NCBI GenBank assembly: GCA_021904315.1 | Contig: CM038918.1 | Location: 6,959,349 to 7,023,348 of the forward strand | Source of the DNA: Sphagnum magellanicum | Taxonomy: Eukaryota; Streptophyta; Sphagnopsida; Sphagnales; Sphagnaceae | Direction: 5' to 3' | DNA: 64,000 nucleotides | Part shown: positions 12,552-23,161 of the stretch, one piece after another | Layout of the letters: every line of letters begins with the position of its first letter | Numbering within the stretch: position 1 is the stretch's first letter | Position numbers and translations under genes: made by a program | Notes under the pieces: generated by a model | What the model was told of the DNA's origin: nothing | What the model saw: only the letters and a program-made list of their open reading frames with translations | Database searches by the model: none

Positions 12552-13184
12552 ATGATGCGAAGGCCAATGATGTATGGACCATCGCCATCGCCGTGGATGA
12601 TGCCGCCGTCGCGAAGGCCGCTAGTGTACGGACCATCTCCGTGGATGGCGCGGGCGGCGCCGCCGTCGCGGCCAAGCACAAGAGAAATGCGTGGACCATC
12701 ACCATGGGTGCCGGCAACAATCCTCGGCGTCATCCTTATCATCGCAGTCATGCCCTACATGAGCCTGCCGCAACCGCCGCCGGTGGTGTATCAGAGATCG
12801 CCGTCGTTCCCCCTGCCGCTTCTCTTGATCCCCGTGGTGCTCTTCATCTTGGCCCAGTGGCTTTCCGGATCCCCGTGGCGTCCAGGCGTTCGTCCCGGCA
12901 GCTACAACCGCTCGTATTCTTCTTGGGGAAACAGGTCCTTCCCTTCCAGTGGTAAACCAAGGGTGATGCCATGGTGGCAACAGCAGCAACAACGTGCTGG
13001 TTGGCCATGGTGGCGGCCATCTGCCGGGCCCGCCGGGTACGGATATCGTGATGCCAACAACATGTACTACGGGAACAATCAGAACTGGACAAGCGGGGTC
13101 TGGAGGGGTTTGATGGATTACAGTGGCCACTGGCTTCTCATCTTGTTAGGATTTGCACTCTTTGCCATAGTAAGCTCAGGTTGA
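12552..13184 (+). CDS. Unrecognised Pro/Trp-rich membrane protein, 210 aa
   Basis: Single-exon frame with markedly higher GC and codon bias than the surrounding DNA, starting at an ATG pair at 12552. I do not recognise the family. The N-terminal 52 residues carry three copies of a GPSPW-type motif (residues 9-15, 27-31 and 48-52). Three hydrophobic stretches follow, at about 54-71, 86-103 and 193-209, and the last ends at the C-terminus. Between the second and third lies a hydrophilic loop rich in Trp, Gly, Ser, Arg and Gln, with a Q5 run at 143-147 and two WW pairs. The predicted topology is an integral membrane protein with a Pro-rich N-terminus. Upstream (11.8-12.5 kb) is CT-rich leader-like sequence, possibly with an intron. 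A 62-bp tandem duplication covers the last TM segment and the stop. Overlapping frames in this GC-rich stretch are shadows. Confidence 0.6.
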   Translation: MMRRPMMYGPSPSPWMMPPSRRPLVYGPSPWMARAAPPSRPSTREMRGPSPWVPATILGVILIIAVMPYMSLPQPPPVVYQRSPSFPLPLLLIPVVLFILAQWLSGSPWRPGVRPGSYNRSYSSWGNRSFPSSGKPRVMPWWQQQQQRAGWPWWRPSAGPAGYGYRDANNMYYGNNQNWTSGVWRGLMDYSGHWLLILLGFALFAIVSSG

Positions 13185-13247
13185 ATGGCCACTGGCTTCT
13201 CATCTTGTTAGGATTTGCACTCGTTGCCATAGTAAGCTCAGGTTGAA
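13124..13247 (+). repeat. 62-bp tandem duplication spanning the stop codon
   Basis: Positions 13124-13185 and 13186-13247 are near identical, with one visible substitution (ctttgcc versus cgttgcc). The first copy encodes the C-terminal membrane segment and the TGA stop. The second lies just downstream, in the presumed 3' UTR. Because 62 is not a multiple of three, the second copy could not extend the frame neatly. Confidence 0.9.
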
Positions 13248-13521
13248 TCCAGGTTTTGCAGATTGGAAGAAATTTCAAATCTGTAGAAAGAAAGAAAGAA
13301 AGCTGTTTGTTTGCAGCAATGATGTCACCTTGCTTTCTTTCTTGCATTGCTTGGTTTGATGCTGGACATGGTGATGGTGCGGAAGACAAGAGGAGCAAGT
13401 AAGCAAGCAAGTTCCATTGATGGTACAGGATTCAAGTTGTGCGTGCAGCAAATGTGGTGTGGTTAGGTCAGGTGGAAGCTTTGTCCATGGTGTTGCTGTG
13501 AAATTCAAAATGGGCAAATGG

Positions 13522-13524
<3 letters not shown>

Positions 13525-13585
<61 letters not shown>
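13525..13585 (+). repeat. (TC)n microsatellite
   Basis: About 30 TC units, downstream of the 210-aa gene. It produces spurious Ser/Leu and Arg/Glu repeat frames on both strands. Confidence 0.95.
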
Positions 13586-13589
<4 letters not shown>

Positions 13590-15470
13590 GTTTCTCTCTG
13601 TGTGTAGGAGTTTATTGTGTAATTGCGGGATGCAGTGGCGGAAGCAAAAAACCACAATGCTTATTTCTATGGGTATTGAAGAAGAAGGTGCAAAAGAGAT
13701 GTTATGGTGGGAAGGAAGAACAATGCAGATTTCTATGTGGTTAGGGTAGGTCAGGTGCAAGCTCTTATAACAGCTGTGAGATTTGAAAGGTGCACAGCAG
13801 GGGGGGAGAGAGGCGACTTCTCTGTGGGAGTTTACTGTGTGACTGCAGGATGTTGTGGCAAGAATGAAAAAAATTTGCCGATTTCTAGGTGTATTGAAGG
13901 AGGAGGTGCAAAAAAGATGGAAGCAAAAACAATGCAGATTTCTATATGTATTGAACAAGGTGTGAAGAGGTACGAAGTACACTATGTGGATGGTTTTGAA
14001 TACATTAGATAAGTTGGTTTTCTCAGAAAGGCATTTATATAGCTGAATAGGTGGACCTGCCGCTGTACAGAGGAGTGGGAAATCCATGTAATTGCACTGT
14101 GGGTTCAACCCACGTGAAGGGGAATTGATAGAAATAAGAAGGTTTTGAGAGTGGTGGATATTTTTGTTGTTCATTTTTGGTTCAATGTATGCTCATCAGG
14201 TTGGCATACCAAAATGAATTTGATAGTGAAAAAAGTCCTGCCTTAATCAGAGCTTTGTCAGTGTTTTGTATCATCTCTGGCATTATTTCCTGAAACAAAA
14301 GTAAACATCAAGAGATGGAATATTATGTTTCAGATTCTGTACAAGCACCATCTTGTCAGTCGTGTCTCAGAATGAAATGCTCTTGAACGTTTTCGTAGCT
14401 TTTGTTCTGCAGAAGACTTGAGTTGCAGGTGTTATAAGTGGAGCAAAACAAGTTTTCTGCAGAGTATTTGTTACTTCTTCTGTGAGGGAATGGGTGTGTT
14501 TAGTAAAAGTCTAATGAAATGGTAGGATTGCTTAAAATTATCAGTAGGTAATTTTACAGGATAAACAACTTAGTTGCCTGCAGTCATGTTCTCCTGTTTG
14601 CCCTCTATTGTTATGTCTGACGGGAAGCAAGCAATGCACTTCTTTTACATATTCTTATGTTGCTGCTTGGAAAAGTTATTGAAAATGGAGAATCTGAGGA
14701 AAGCAGAGACACTTGGAGTGCTTGCACAGTTATGTTTGAAAAATCACATGGCAATGATTATGAAGAACATATGACACAAAGTGAAAATGATCCCATAGAT
14801 CTTTATGAATGAGCTAAAGCTTACAACAAACGTAAACCCTGACAACATGCAACAAGATTCTAAGTTGCTGATCGTCTGCCAACAAGCAGGATTCTTATGA
14901 GTTTTGATCTGTGTGGTTATTAGTACTGTAGGAATTTTAGCACTAGCTGCTGGACAGTGATAATTGCTGATGTTTACACAAATTTTGCACATTTATGTGT
15001 TACTCTTCTTCAAGATCTTATGTACTTCTGTTCAATTGAGAATGGTGACATTGTCTGAATTTTGCAGTTTGTTTGCAACAGTCCAATGCACAGAGCAAAA
15101 TTGGGAACTCTCTTTCTCAACAGGTTGAGATATGCACTGCAGACATTACTCCAATTCTTCTTCTTAACCATGCTTTGTGTGCTTGTAAAATACTCTGACA
15201 TTTATTTATCATTGTTTGATGTTCATCAGGCACAGTACAGATTTTTGTATACCAATTCCAACTGTTTTGTGTTGGAGAGATTTTTGGTTTCAATGTTCAA
15301 ATTATTGAACACACAAGTGTCACAACAATTGCACAAGTTAACATCTATATGTCAGTTCTTTTCTAGCCAGTTCCACTGAGAACAATGGAAAAGAATGAAT
15401 TTTGCGATTGAGTTCAAAACCATCAAAAGGATTGGAGTAATCAAGATGGAGAAAATTCAGAAAACTTGAA
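13590..15470. other. Intergenic, no gene seen
   Basis: No open frame here has recognisable domains or splice structure. The part near 13600-14100 repeats short motifs such as caatgcagatttct around 13720 and 13931 and may be decayed transcribed sequence. It includes the 3' flanks of the + strand 210-aa gene and of psbP, which converge here. Confidence 0.5.
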
Positions 15471-15473
15471 AGT

Positions 15474-17180
15474 CTAGGCCACATTGAAGGAGTTGATACT
15501 GCCCTCCACAAACTTCTTTGCGCCTTTAAACCACCTCTTGTCACCTGCTTGTGCTTTGAGGACATACAGTTTACCATCTGAGACGGTGGCAACAAAAAGC
15601 TGATGTTTCCCTCCTTCATCTCCATCAGCTGTGCGAGTTAACACACTTAACTTGTAATAGGGTTTCCCATTGATCTCTGTGGCAGATGACTCCAACAATG
15701 CTGCTGTAGCTACAGCATCATCACTAAAACCTCCCTGTGAAATTTTTCAATTGCAATTTATGGATTAGCTCAACCATGACATCTTTTTGGTTTTTTGCCC
15801 AGATTCACTTGATAATGAGAGAAAAGTGCACCACCAAACATGAAACCCACAAAAACCCACCTCAGAGGATGTCTTTCCTGAATAGCTTTGTTTCCCAAGA
15901 AAGTATGAGACCTGGGAAAAAGAAAACATTCAACATTAGTGTGTGCATACAAGTGTAAGTAATTCGTGACCCAAAAACCTTGACATGGGTTTAAGCATTT
16001 CTGGCTGAAGATGGGTTTTGAAATTTCCATTGCAGAAGTCATTACACATTATAGCACAAGGTAAAAAATTAGGGTTCCAAGTTCTTGTGCTGGCCGACTG
16101 ACTATACAAGAGAAAAGAAGAGAACTAGCTACAGGAAGGGAAAAAACACTCCTCGTCTTCTACAGTTCTGGGGGTGAACTTACAGATGCCAGAAAATCCT
16201 CTGGTGAGCCGTAGTCCTTGATAGAGCTCTTGGACGAGGGAGTGATTGACACAGACAAATTGTTGGTGGCATCGAAGTTATCTTCATATCTCAAGACCTG
16301 TCCCGGGAATTCCACTTCTCGACTGGGATTCCACTTGGAGGGAATCTCCAGCTTGAAGCCTTCTGCACCCACGTAAGGGGTGAAACCAGTTTGTTTTTTG
16401 AGGGTACCAAAAACATTTGCTGCAAACAGAACAAAAAACAGACAAACAAAAGAACAACATCAAAAAAAAAATTGGACCCATAAGCAAGCGCATTGATGTC
16501 GAAGTAGCAGGAATCGAGAATTGACAAACAACGACAAAGCAAACAACCAACCAAAAACCGAAAAAACTCTACCCAAAACAAAACTAAAATTACAAACATT
16601 GCTCTCTACGTAAACAAAACTAACGCCCTAAGAGCAGCTCCACAGGCGTTCAATATGTGACCCTGCAAAAATATCGGAGGAGTCTTTCAGTGGATCCACT
16701 GGATATTACTGCTGCACTTCATCGAAGATTTCCAGTGGAAGGCCACATATTGAGCACTGGTGGAGCTGCTCTAACAAAAGTCAAGCAGCTGGCAGACAGA
16801 AGACCCCCCCCCCTTACGCACGTACCCGCTTCACCGTACGCGGCATTGGCAGGCGCGACACGAGAATTCAATGAACTCATCACACCAACGACGAGAGCTA
16901 ACGCCAATCTACGCGTTGTCACCACTCCTACTACTTTCCCTCCTCCTCCTCCTGCTGTGACCACTCCCGTCTTCTCTTCTTCTTCAATCTCCAATTTGGA
17001 AGCTCGCAAGCTGATCAATCCCACATGAGCCCCTACACCACGTGCAGAAGAAACTGGCACCACTACTGATCTCCCACCAGTAATCCCAGCACTCTTGGAC
17101 GACGCCAAGCCGGCTCCAGTCACACCATTACCACCAGAGCTCTGAAACACTCGCAGACTACTCGACACCATCGCAGCCAT
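15474..17180 (-). CDS. psbP: PsbP, 23-kDa oxygen-evolving complex protein
   Basis: Extrinsic lumenal subunit of photosystem II that promotes Ca/Cl retention at the Mn cluster. There are four exons on the minus strand: 17180-16826, 16419-16184, 15911-15861 and 15734-15474. All have GT-AG introns and total 903 nt, giving 300 aa. Residues 1-113 form a two-part transit peptide: a Ser/Ala/Gly-rich stromal part, then a twin arginine (90-91), a hydrophobic core, and an ANA cleavage site before AYGEAANVFG. This is the Tat-type lumen signal typical of PsbP. The mature part of 187 aa matches family length and keeps the motifs [47 protein letters not shown] and [15 protein letters not shown]. The upstream flank has poly-A/GA tracts typical of a CT-rich leader on the coding strand. 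A 140-bp MITE sits in intron 1. It looks intact and functional. Confidence 0.97.
16632..16771. mobile_element. Complete Tourist-like MITE in psbP intron 1
   Basis: A 140-bp element with imperfect terminal inverted repeats of about 30 bp: gagcagctccac...caatatgtg at the left, and cacatattga...gtggagctgctc at the right. It is flanked by the 3-bp duplication TAA (16629-16631 and 16772-16774). The 3-bp TWA duplication and GC-rich termini are typical of PIF/Harbinger-derived MITEs. It lies wholly inside intron 1 (16420-16825) and does not touch the splice sites. Confidence 0.88.
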
Positions 17181-18590
17181 GCTTTGTTGGTTGGGTTTTT
17201 TTGGTTGGTTTCTCTCCTCTCTTTGTGTTCACTCGCGATACGAAGACGCAGGAAAAAAAAAAAAAAAAAAAGCAAACAAACACCGAGCAAGAAAAACACA
17301 CACGCACAAGAAGAAGAAGAAGAGGAAGATGCGCGTACGCACAACGAGAGAGAGAGAGACGGGGTTGTTCGCTCCGCACGCAAAGACTGCTGCAAAACAA
17401 TAATACAAAGCCCCCACCAAAGTACCCACCAAAATACAATTTTTTTTTTTTAAAGAGAGAATGGAAATGGGTGTACCTATGTGGCTAATTGGGAACCCCT
17501 AAGAGCCTTATCCTGTGCAGCGCCATTGGTTGGTTGGATAAGAAAAATGCCTAAAAATACCCCCCCAAAAAAAACATTTAGGCCCCCCCAAACCCCACCC
17601 CCCCAAAAAAACAATTTTACTCTCATGGCTTTGGTGGCTTGCTCCTGGCCATTCATTGGCTCTTTCATGAGAAAATTAGGGCTTAGTTGATTTTTTACTA
17701 GTGAAGACCCCCTCCTTTATTTAATTAATTAATTAATTTCAGACTTAGGTTGTAGTTTTAGTGTACAAAATGTACACAAATGGTATATAAAGCATTTTAT
17801 CATGAACCAAATCTATGTATAGAGCACACATGGCATATGAATGGGAGGGTTCATGTGCCTAGTACTCCTTAATAGTGGGAGGGTTCCTACACCTATAATT
17901 AGGCATAATCTCCCTCCCACCCTTGAGTAGTAGGCATAATATATCTCTCACAATTTCTAGGAGGGAAATTCATGGACATTAAGGTGCCCCTCCACATACA
18001 CTAAGAATTTTTTCCGAGTGCTTTTACACTTGGCTAAGATTCTTTACATATGTATATATACTTGTGTGTTTGTGTTTGTGTGTGTGTGTTTTTGGTAATG
18101 ATATGTGAGTTAATGATATGCCCACACAAGATTTCATGAAAAAGTTTGTGGTGAAATTTTAGAACTCCAAAAAAAAATCTCAAAACTTCAATACAACCTC
18201 TCTTGTATGACAATACTAGTGTAGAGTTGTACATACACTAGTGTTTGTTAATATGAAATCGAGGAACTAATGAATTCGGCATGATGAATCGTGTAGCTCG
18301 CAAAATCTGAAGTATACCACACTCCTTATGGGTCTTAAGAAGAAAAGCTTATAAATGCCACAAAAAAAGGGAATAGCACTTAATTCACAAAATGTTGGCC
18401 ACATTTTTCTTTACTATGAAATGAAGAAGGCTCGTTGCAGAAATGCAGACAAATGGCCACCCCTTGTCAACCTCAAGAACTCACCAAGTTGACATTTGCA
18501 TACCATCGTATTGTCATGTGAACTGCAACATTTCCATCTTGTCATCTTCTCTACAAATTGAGCATCAAGAGTGCAACGTATGGGCCTGCC
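17181..18590. promoter_or_regulatory. psbP 5' flank / intergenic
   Basis: The coding-strand leader immediately upstream of the psbP ATG is rich in TTCTTC and CTCTCTCTC (plus-strand GA and AAG runs at 17308-17360) and contains an A18-like run at 17252-17270. Such Y-patch/CT-rich leaders are common in plant genes. Beyond about 17.5 kb the DNA becomes AT-rich with TTAA repeats and no gene. No TATA box could be assigned with confidence. Confidence 0.4.
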
Positions 18591-20453
18591 TTCATTGACC
18601 ATCATCAATTCATCATGCTTTCCCTGCTCCACTGTCATTCCATCCTTCACAACTGCAATCCCGGCTGCATTCCTGATTGTTGACGATTGATGGGGCAACC
18701 ACAATTGTTGAACCCACTACTATCATGCAGTCAAGAAGCTCTTTGATGATATGCATGCTCTCACTCGGCATCCAAACTGCTTGTGGCCTCATCTAGTAGC
18801 AAAATCATTGGGTCATTTACTATTATTGCCCTTGCAATGGCTACCTGCTTACTTCTGTCCCCCACAAAGCTGCACACCTTGCTCCCCTACGGTTGTGTTG
18901 AATCCATCAGGCAGGGCAGTTATGAACTTAGTAGTGGCTTCAATTTCAGTGTCTGGAATGAAAATTTCATTGTCCCTTCCATATGCAAATGTTTTCTCTG
19001 ATGATAGTGCTGAAAAGGATTAGTTCTCGACTCACCAAACCAATTTGTTGCCTCAACCACCATACAACATGGAATTGCTTGATGTCAATACCATCAATCA
19101 TGTTTCACCCATTGTTGGAATCATAAAAGCATTCAATGAGAGAGATGACTGTGGATTTCCCATTTCCTGATGCTGCCACCATGGTGACAGTCTGATACAC
19201 CAAAATCATCGGCATACACCAACATCTCAATGGACATCATCTGGCTACCTGTAATGCATTGCAGCTTGATCAAGTTTACAGGTGGTCATCTTCACACAGA
19301 CAAGGCTTATATGAGCAAGTTTTTTTAGCACATCAAGAAACATCTGATGAAAGTGATGAAGGTGAAAGCACTATATGTAAGTCTTTCCTGTCTTTGCAAG
19401 TGGGTCAATCTCAGATTCACAATCCAGGAAAGCAAACACGAAATTGAGAGTGATCTTGACCTTGATCATATCAGGGGAAAGACCAGCTGCTTGTGAAACT
19501 CCCATTGCACTTATGTTGATTCCAAAGAAAATATTTGGGTTTGTATGTTGTCATGAGTGGACAGATCTTCCTTCCCCAGGTTTCCTTATTGCTCCAGGGA
19601 AATTCTCAAAGCAAATAAGAATCATAGCTCACTAATTCAATGAGTGAAGCAGAGCAAAAATCATTGTTCCTTCAAAGATTGGTCTCAATGATGATCTTTG
19701 AAGAAACAGAAGAACCAATTTTGCTTGTTGCTGTTGCATATCATTTGCAGGTACAAATCCCGCATATGTCATGTACTGCTCAATTGCACTACAAATGAAT
19801 CAATGGGGCTCACCTACATGAACAGTACTAGATGAGAGCAGCTCAACAGCAGATTGTAAGATAAACTATTCCACAATAAGGACTTACTGTTTGGTTCTAG
19901 AATCAATCTTAATTGAACAAATTGCCATTGCTTTGCAAATGAGAAGTCTTGCATAATTGTTGATGCAATATAACCCACTTAATGAGATTGCAGTTTCCTA
20001 CCTGTTTCTGCAACAACACCATGCTCTATGACTGCTATGAGATCCGCAGATCAAATAGTGGTGAGGCAGTGGTGTGGTCCACCATCAACTTTTCAAGAGT
20101 CCCCTGCACTACCTTCTCTGACTCTGGATCCAATGCACTTATTGCTTCATCCAGAAGTGAAATCCTCAGGTTCTTCAGTATTGCTCTTGTCCAGATGAGA
20201 AATCCTCAGGTTCTTCAGTAATTGCCCTTGTCCAGAAGCGAAATCCTTGGGTTCTTCAGTATTGCCCTTGTTGAGAAGTGAAATCCTTGGGTTCTTCAGT
20301 ATTGCAGTTGTTGAGAAGTGAAATCCTTGGGTTCTTCAGTATTGCCCTTGCAATGGCCACATACTGCTTTTCACCACCAGATAATTGGATTCCATGCTCA
20401 CCCAACCCACCTTCATGTTGAAACTTGAAACCCTGCAATTCCAAGCAACACAA
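18590..20453 (-). pseudogene. ABCB (P-glycoprotein/MDR-type) transporter pseudogene
   Basis: Minus-strand remnants appear in the order expected for a full ABCB protein. Around 20453-20330 is the NBD1 signature [13 protein letters not shown] followed by [13 protein letters not shown], and 20165-20090 encodes a Walker-B-like [14 protein letters not shown]. At about 19530-19370 lie the end of TMD2 (GINISAMGVSQAAG) and the TMD2-NBD2 linker (EIDPLAKTGKT). At about 19185-19020 are a Walker-A-like AASGNGKST, then DGIDIKQF and RQQIGLVS. At 18900-18740 are a degraded signature and DEAT. At 18680-18600 are STIRNAAGIAVV and VEQGKHDEL. Most membrane domains are missing, and stops and frameshifts occur in nearly every block, so no functional product is likely. 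A 40-bp unit inside NBD1 is amplified five times. Confidence 0.88.
20148..20360 (-). repeat. 40-bp tandem repeat inside ABC pseudogene
   Basis: Five copies of a unit containing aaatcc-(t/c)(t/c)(g/a)gg-ttcttcagtattg begin at 20160, 20200, 20241, 20281 and 20321. The unit encodes the residues just before Walker B ([10 protein letters not shown]). The 40-41 bp period breaks the reading frame, showing that the amplification came after, or caused, loss of function. Confidence 0.9.
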
Positions 20454-20903
20454 ATCTCACAGATTGATCGATCTACAATGAACATTGGACATCATATCCT
20501 CCAATATCAACAACCCGTTCCAGTTCGGAAAATGCAGGCTAGGCTTTCAAGCTTTCTTCCATGAAGAGGGTTAGAGCCAAGGATTCCTGCTTTGTATGGA
20601 GGCTTGTAACCCAATCGATGGTCACCAATCCCTTTCAACTTCAAAAACAAAAACACTCTTCAAACTTGATTGCAATTTGATTTATCCATGACACTTTGTC
20701 AATAAATTCTTGTACAATGCAAGCAAAAACTTGTGATCAACCATTTTGCTTTGTCAAGAAGTTGTAGTATTCTTTGAATCTAAGCCTTTCTTTTTGTCCT
20801 TTGGGTGTGTGTCTCAAAAATCTATTTTGTGATGATCACAATTGCTTTTGGGGGGTGGGGGGGCATGTATGAACATACAAAACAAAGCAATTTTACACCA
20901 TTT

Positions 20904-21920
20904 GACTGTAATAATAATTTCATCCAAAATGTACTAGAAAAGGCCATTTTGTAGTCCCTGTAATATTTCATCCAAAATATACTAGGAAAGGCCATTTTAT
21001 AGTGACTGTTATATTTCATCCAAAGTATAATACAAAAGGCCATTTTATAGTCCCTGTAATATTTCATCCAAAACATACTAGGAAAGGCCATTTTATAGTG
21101 ACTGTAATATTTCATCCAGAATATACTAGAAATCGCCATTTTATAGTGACTATAATATTTCATCCAAAATATACTAGGAAAGGCCCATTTTATAGTGACT
21201 ATAATAATTCATCCAAAATATACTAGGAAAGGCCATTTTATAGTGACTGGAATATTTCATCCAAAATGTACTAGAAAAGGCCATTTTATAGTGACTGTAA
21301 TATTCCATCCAAAAAATATACTAGAAAAGGCTATTTTGTAGTGACTGTAATATTCCATCCAAAATATACTAGAAAAGGCTATTTTGTAGTGACTGTAATA
21401 CTTCATCCAAAATATACTAGAAAAGGCTATTTTATAGTGACTGTAGTACTTCATCCAAAATATACTAGAAAAGGCCATTTTATAGTGACTGTAATACTTC
21501 ATCCAAAAACAAACACTAGAAAAGGCCAATTTAAAGGGACTTTAATATTTCATCTAAAATATAATAGAAAGGCCATTTTATAGTGACTGTAATACTTCAT
21601 CCAAAAACAAATACTAGAAAAGGCCAATTTAAAGGGACTTTAATATTTCATCTAAAATATAATAGAAAGGCCATTTTATAGTGACTGTAATACTTCATCC
21701 AAAAACAAATACTAGAAAAGGCCAATTTAAAGGGACTTTAATATTTCATCTAAAATATAATAGAAAGGCCATTTTATAGTGACTGTAATACTTCATCCAA
21801 AAACAAATACTAGAAAAGGCCATTTTATAGCGACTTTAATATTTCATCCAAAATATACTAGAAAGGCTATTTTATAGTGACTGTAATTCTTCATCCAAAA
21901 TATACTGGGAAGGCCATTTT
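20904..21920. repeat. 48-bp minisatellite array, ~21 units
   Basis: The unit is about 48 bp: atttcatccaaaatatacta, then (g/a)aaaggccattttatag and tgactgtaat. Spacing is exactly 48 bp at 20967, 21015, 21063 and 21111. In the distal part a 98-bp dimer with agggacttt and caaaaacaaa variants is repeated almost perfectly (aaagggac at 21533, 21631 and 21729), a higher-order unit. As 48 is 16 codons, frames stay open on both strands, but no start context or conserved protein is evident. The array ends at a MITE-like terminus (ctgctgccgctgggcatgctctaag, 21922-21946). Confidence 0.93.
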
Positions 21921-22487
21921 ACTGCTGCCGCTGGGCATGCTCTAAGACAGTGAAGTGGGAAAAGATGAAGCAGAAAAGAAAGAAGAGGAAGAAAGAAGAA
22001 GAAGAAGAAGACGACGACGATGACGAAGGGCCGAACAGGTAAAAGAAATAGGAAGAAAGGGAAAAGAAATGCTACATGAGGTGTGTTGGGTCCTTTTTAG
22101 ACGGGGCCGAAAGACGGCGCTGCTAAAAAGGTTGAATCCAAAGGCCAACTCCAAGTCTTGCTTTCAGTTGTGAAAACTGATCTTGAGATCAACGAATCAG
22201 GCCGCCATAAAAATTGTTGTCCTCTGGGTTTTGGGCAGTCCAAGGAAAAAAAAAAAACCCCCACTTCCCTCAGAGTTTCAGAAATTTTCAAGTTGCCCCT
22301 ACTTTGGCGCCTTGATTACTGGGCAGCAGCGGCTCATCCCTTAACCATTTTTCATCCATAATAAAAACTGGTTTTCCATCCTCACTAACCATGTTTCTTC
22401 AGTTAGCAACTAATCTTGACATCTATTTACTCGATGATGGATGGATGGATGGATTCTTGGGGTTTGCCGTTTCTACAATTATCATCC

Positions 22488-22740
22488 AGGAAGACGAGAA
22501 GACAATGCGATCGTGCGGCGCCGATTGGCCGAACAGTACATACTACAGAACTTCTCATCCATGAAGACGACACAATGCCATGGCGCCGCGCCGATTGCTC
22601 GAACACGATGCTACAGTTCTCATCCATGAAGAAGAGGTAATGCGTTCTGAGGCGCCGATTGCTCGAACAGTGTGCTACAGTTTTCATCCATTGAAGACGA
22701 GACAATGCGATCGTGCGGCGCCGATTGCTGGAACAGAATG
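22488..22740 (+). repeat. ~65-bp GC-rich tandem repeat, four copies
   Basis: Four diverged units each contain ggcgccgattg-(c/g)-(t/c)-(c/g)gaaca, a (g)ctaca-g-(a)ttctcatccat word, and gaagacga/gaagaagag. They begin at roughly 22500, 22575, 22640 and 22700. They lie 0.4-0.7 kb upstream of the GH9 gene and are GC-richer than their surroundings. Each unit holds the GGCGCC palindrome. They could contain regulatory sites for the downstream gene; this is inference only. Confidence 0.8.
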
Positions 22741-23161
22741 CGCGCGCGAGCAGCCGTGCGGCTTTGTTTTTTGTCGGCGGCGATGTTCGGGAAGAAAACT
22801 GATTTTCCGCTGCGGCGCCGTGTCGCGGGACTGATTCTTCTCGCGCATGAATTCCGGGTTCACGCGCGTAGATTTGAGCAGCTGCAAGCTTATTTCAAGT
22901 CCAGGGATTTGGGATAATTCATAATCGAGTTGCAGCGGAATCAAATTCTAGTGGAGCTGGGACCAGCTGAGCTCCTCGGGGAGTGATTGCATGTTGTGTG
23001 CTTAATTTCTTCGATCAAGCTGCCATTTCATCCTCGCAGTTCGTTCATGCAGTAGTAGCTGACGTTAGAGCTAAGCTCTGATCAAAGATCTTGAGCTGCT
23101 AAAATTTCTCACATAATTGATCCACAAAACAAGAGTTTAATTTTGTTTTAAAGATCATTTG

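Noticed and set aside
12410-12955. 181-aa plus-strand and 143-aa minus-strand frames at the 12.5-kb gene
   Set aside because: They are shadow frames of the GC-rich 210-aa coding sequence, with no hydrophobic pattern or start support.
13275-14174. 299-aa minus-strand frame with an Arg/Glu run
   Set aside because: It is created by the (TC)n microsatellite at 13525-13585 and has no domain or coding bias outside it.
20822-21583. Open frames on both strands encoding 16-residue repeats (YYSHYKMAFSSIFWMK type)
   Set aside because: They follow from the 48-bp period being divisible by three. There is no start context, no splice partner, and divergence does not favour synonymous changes.
20904-21920. 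Regular 48-bp repeats could suggest a CRISPR array
   Set aside because: Units are contiguous without unique spacers, no cas genes exist, and the genome is a plant.
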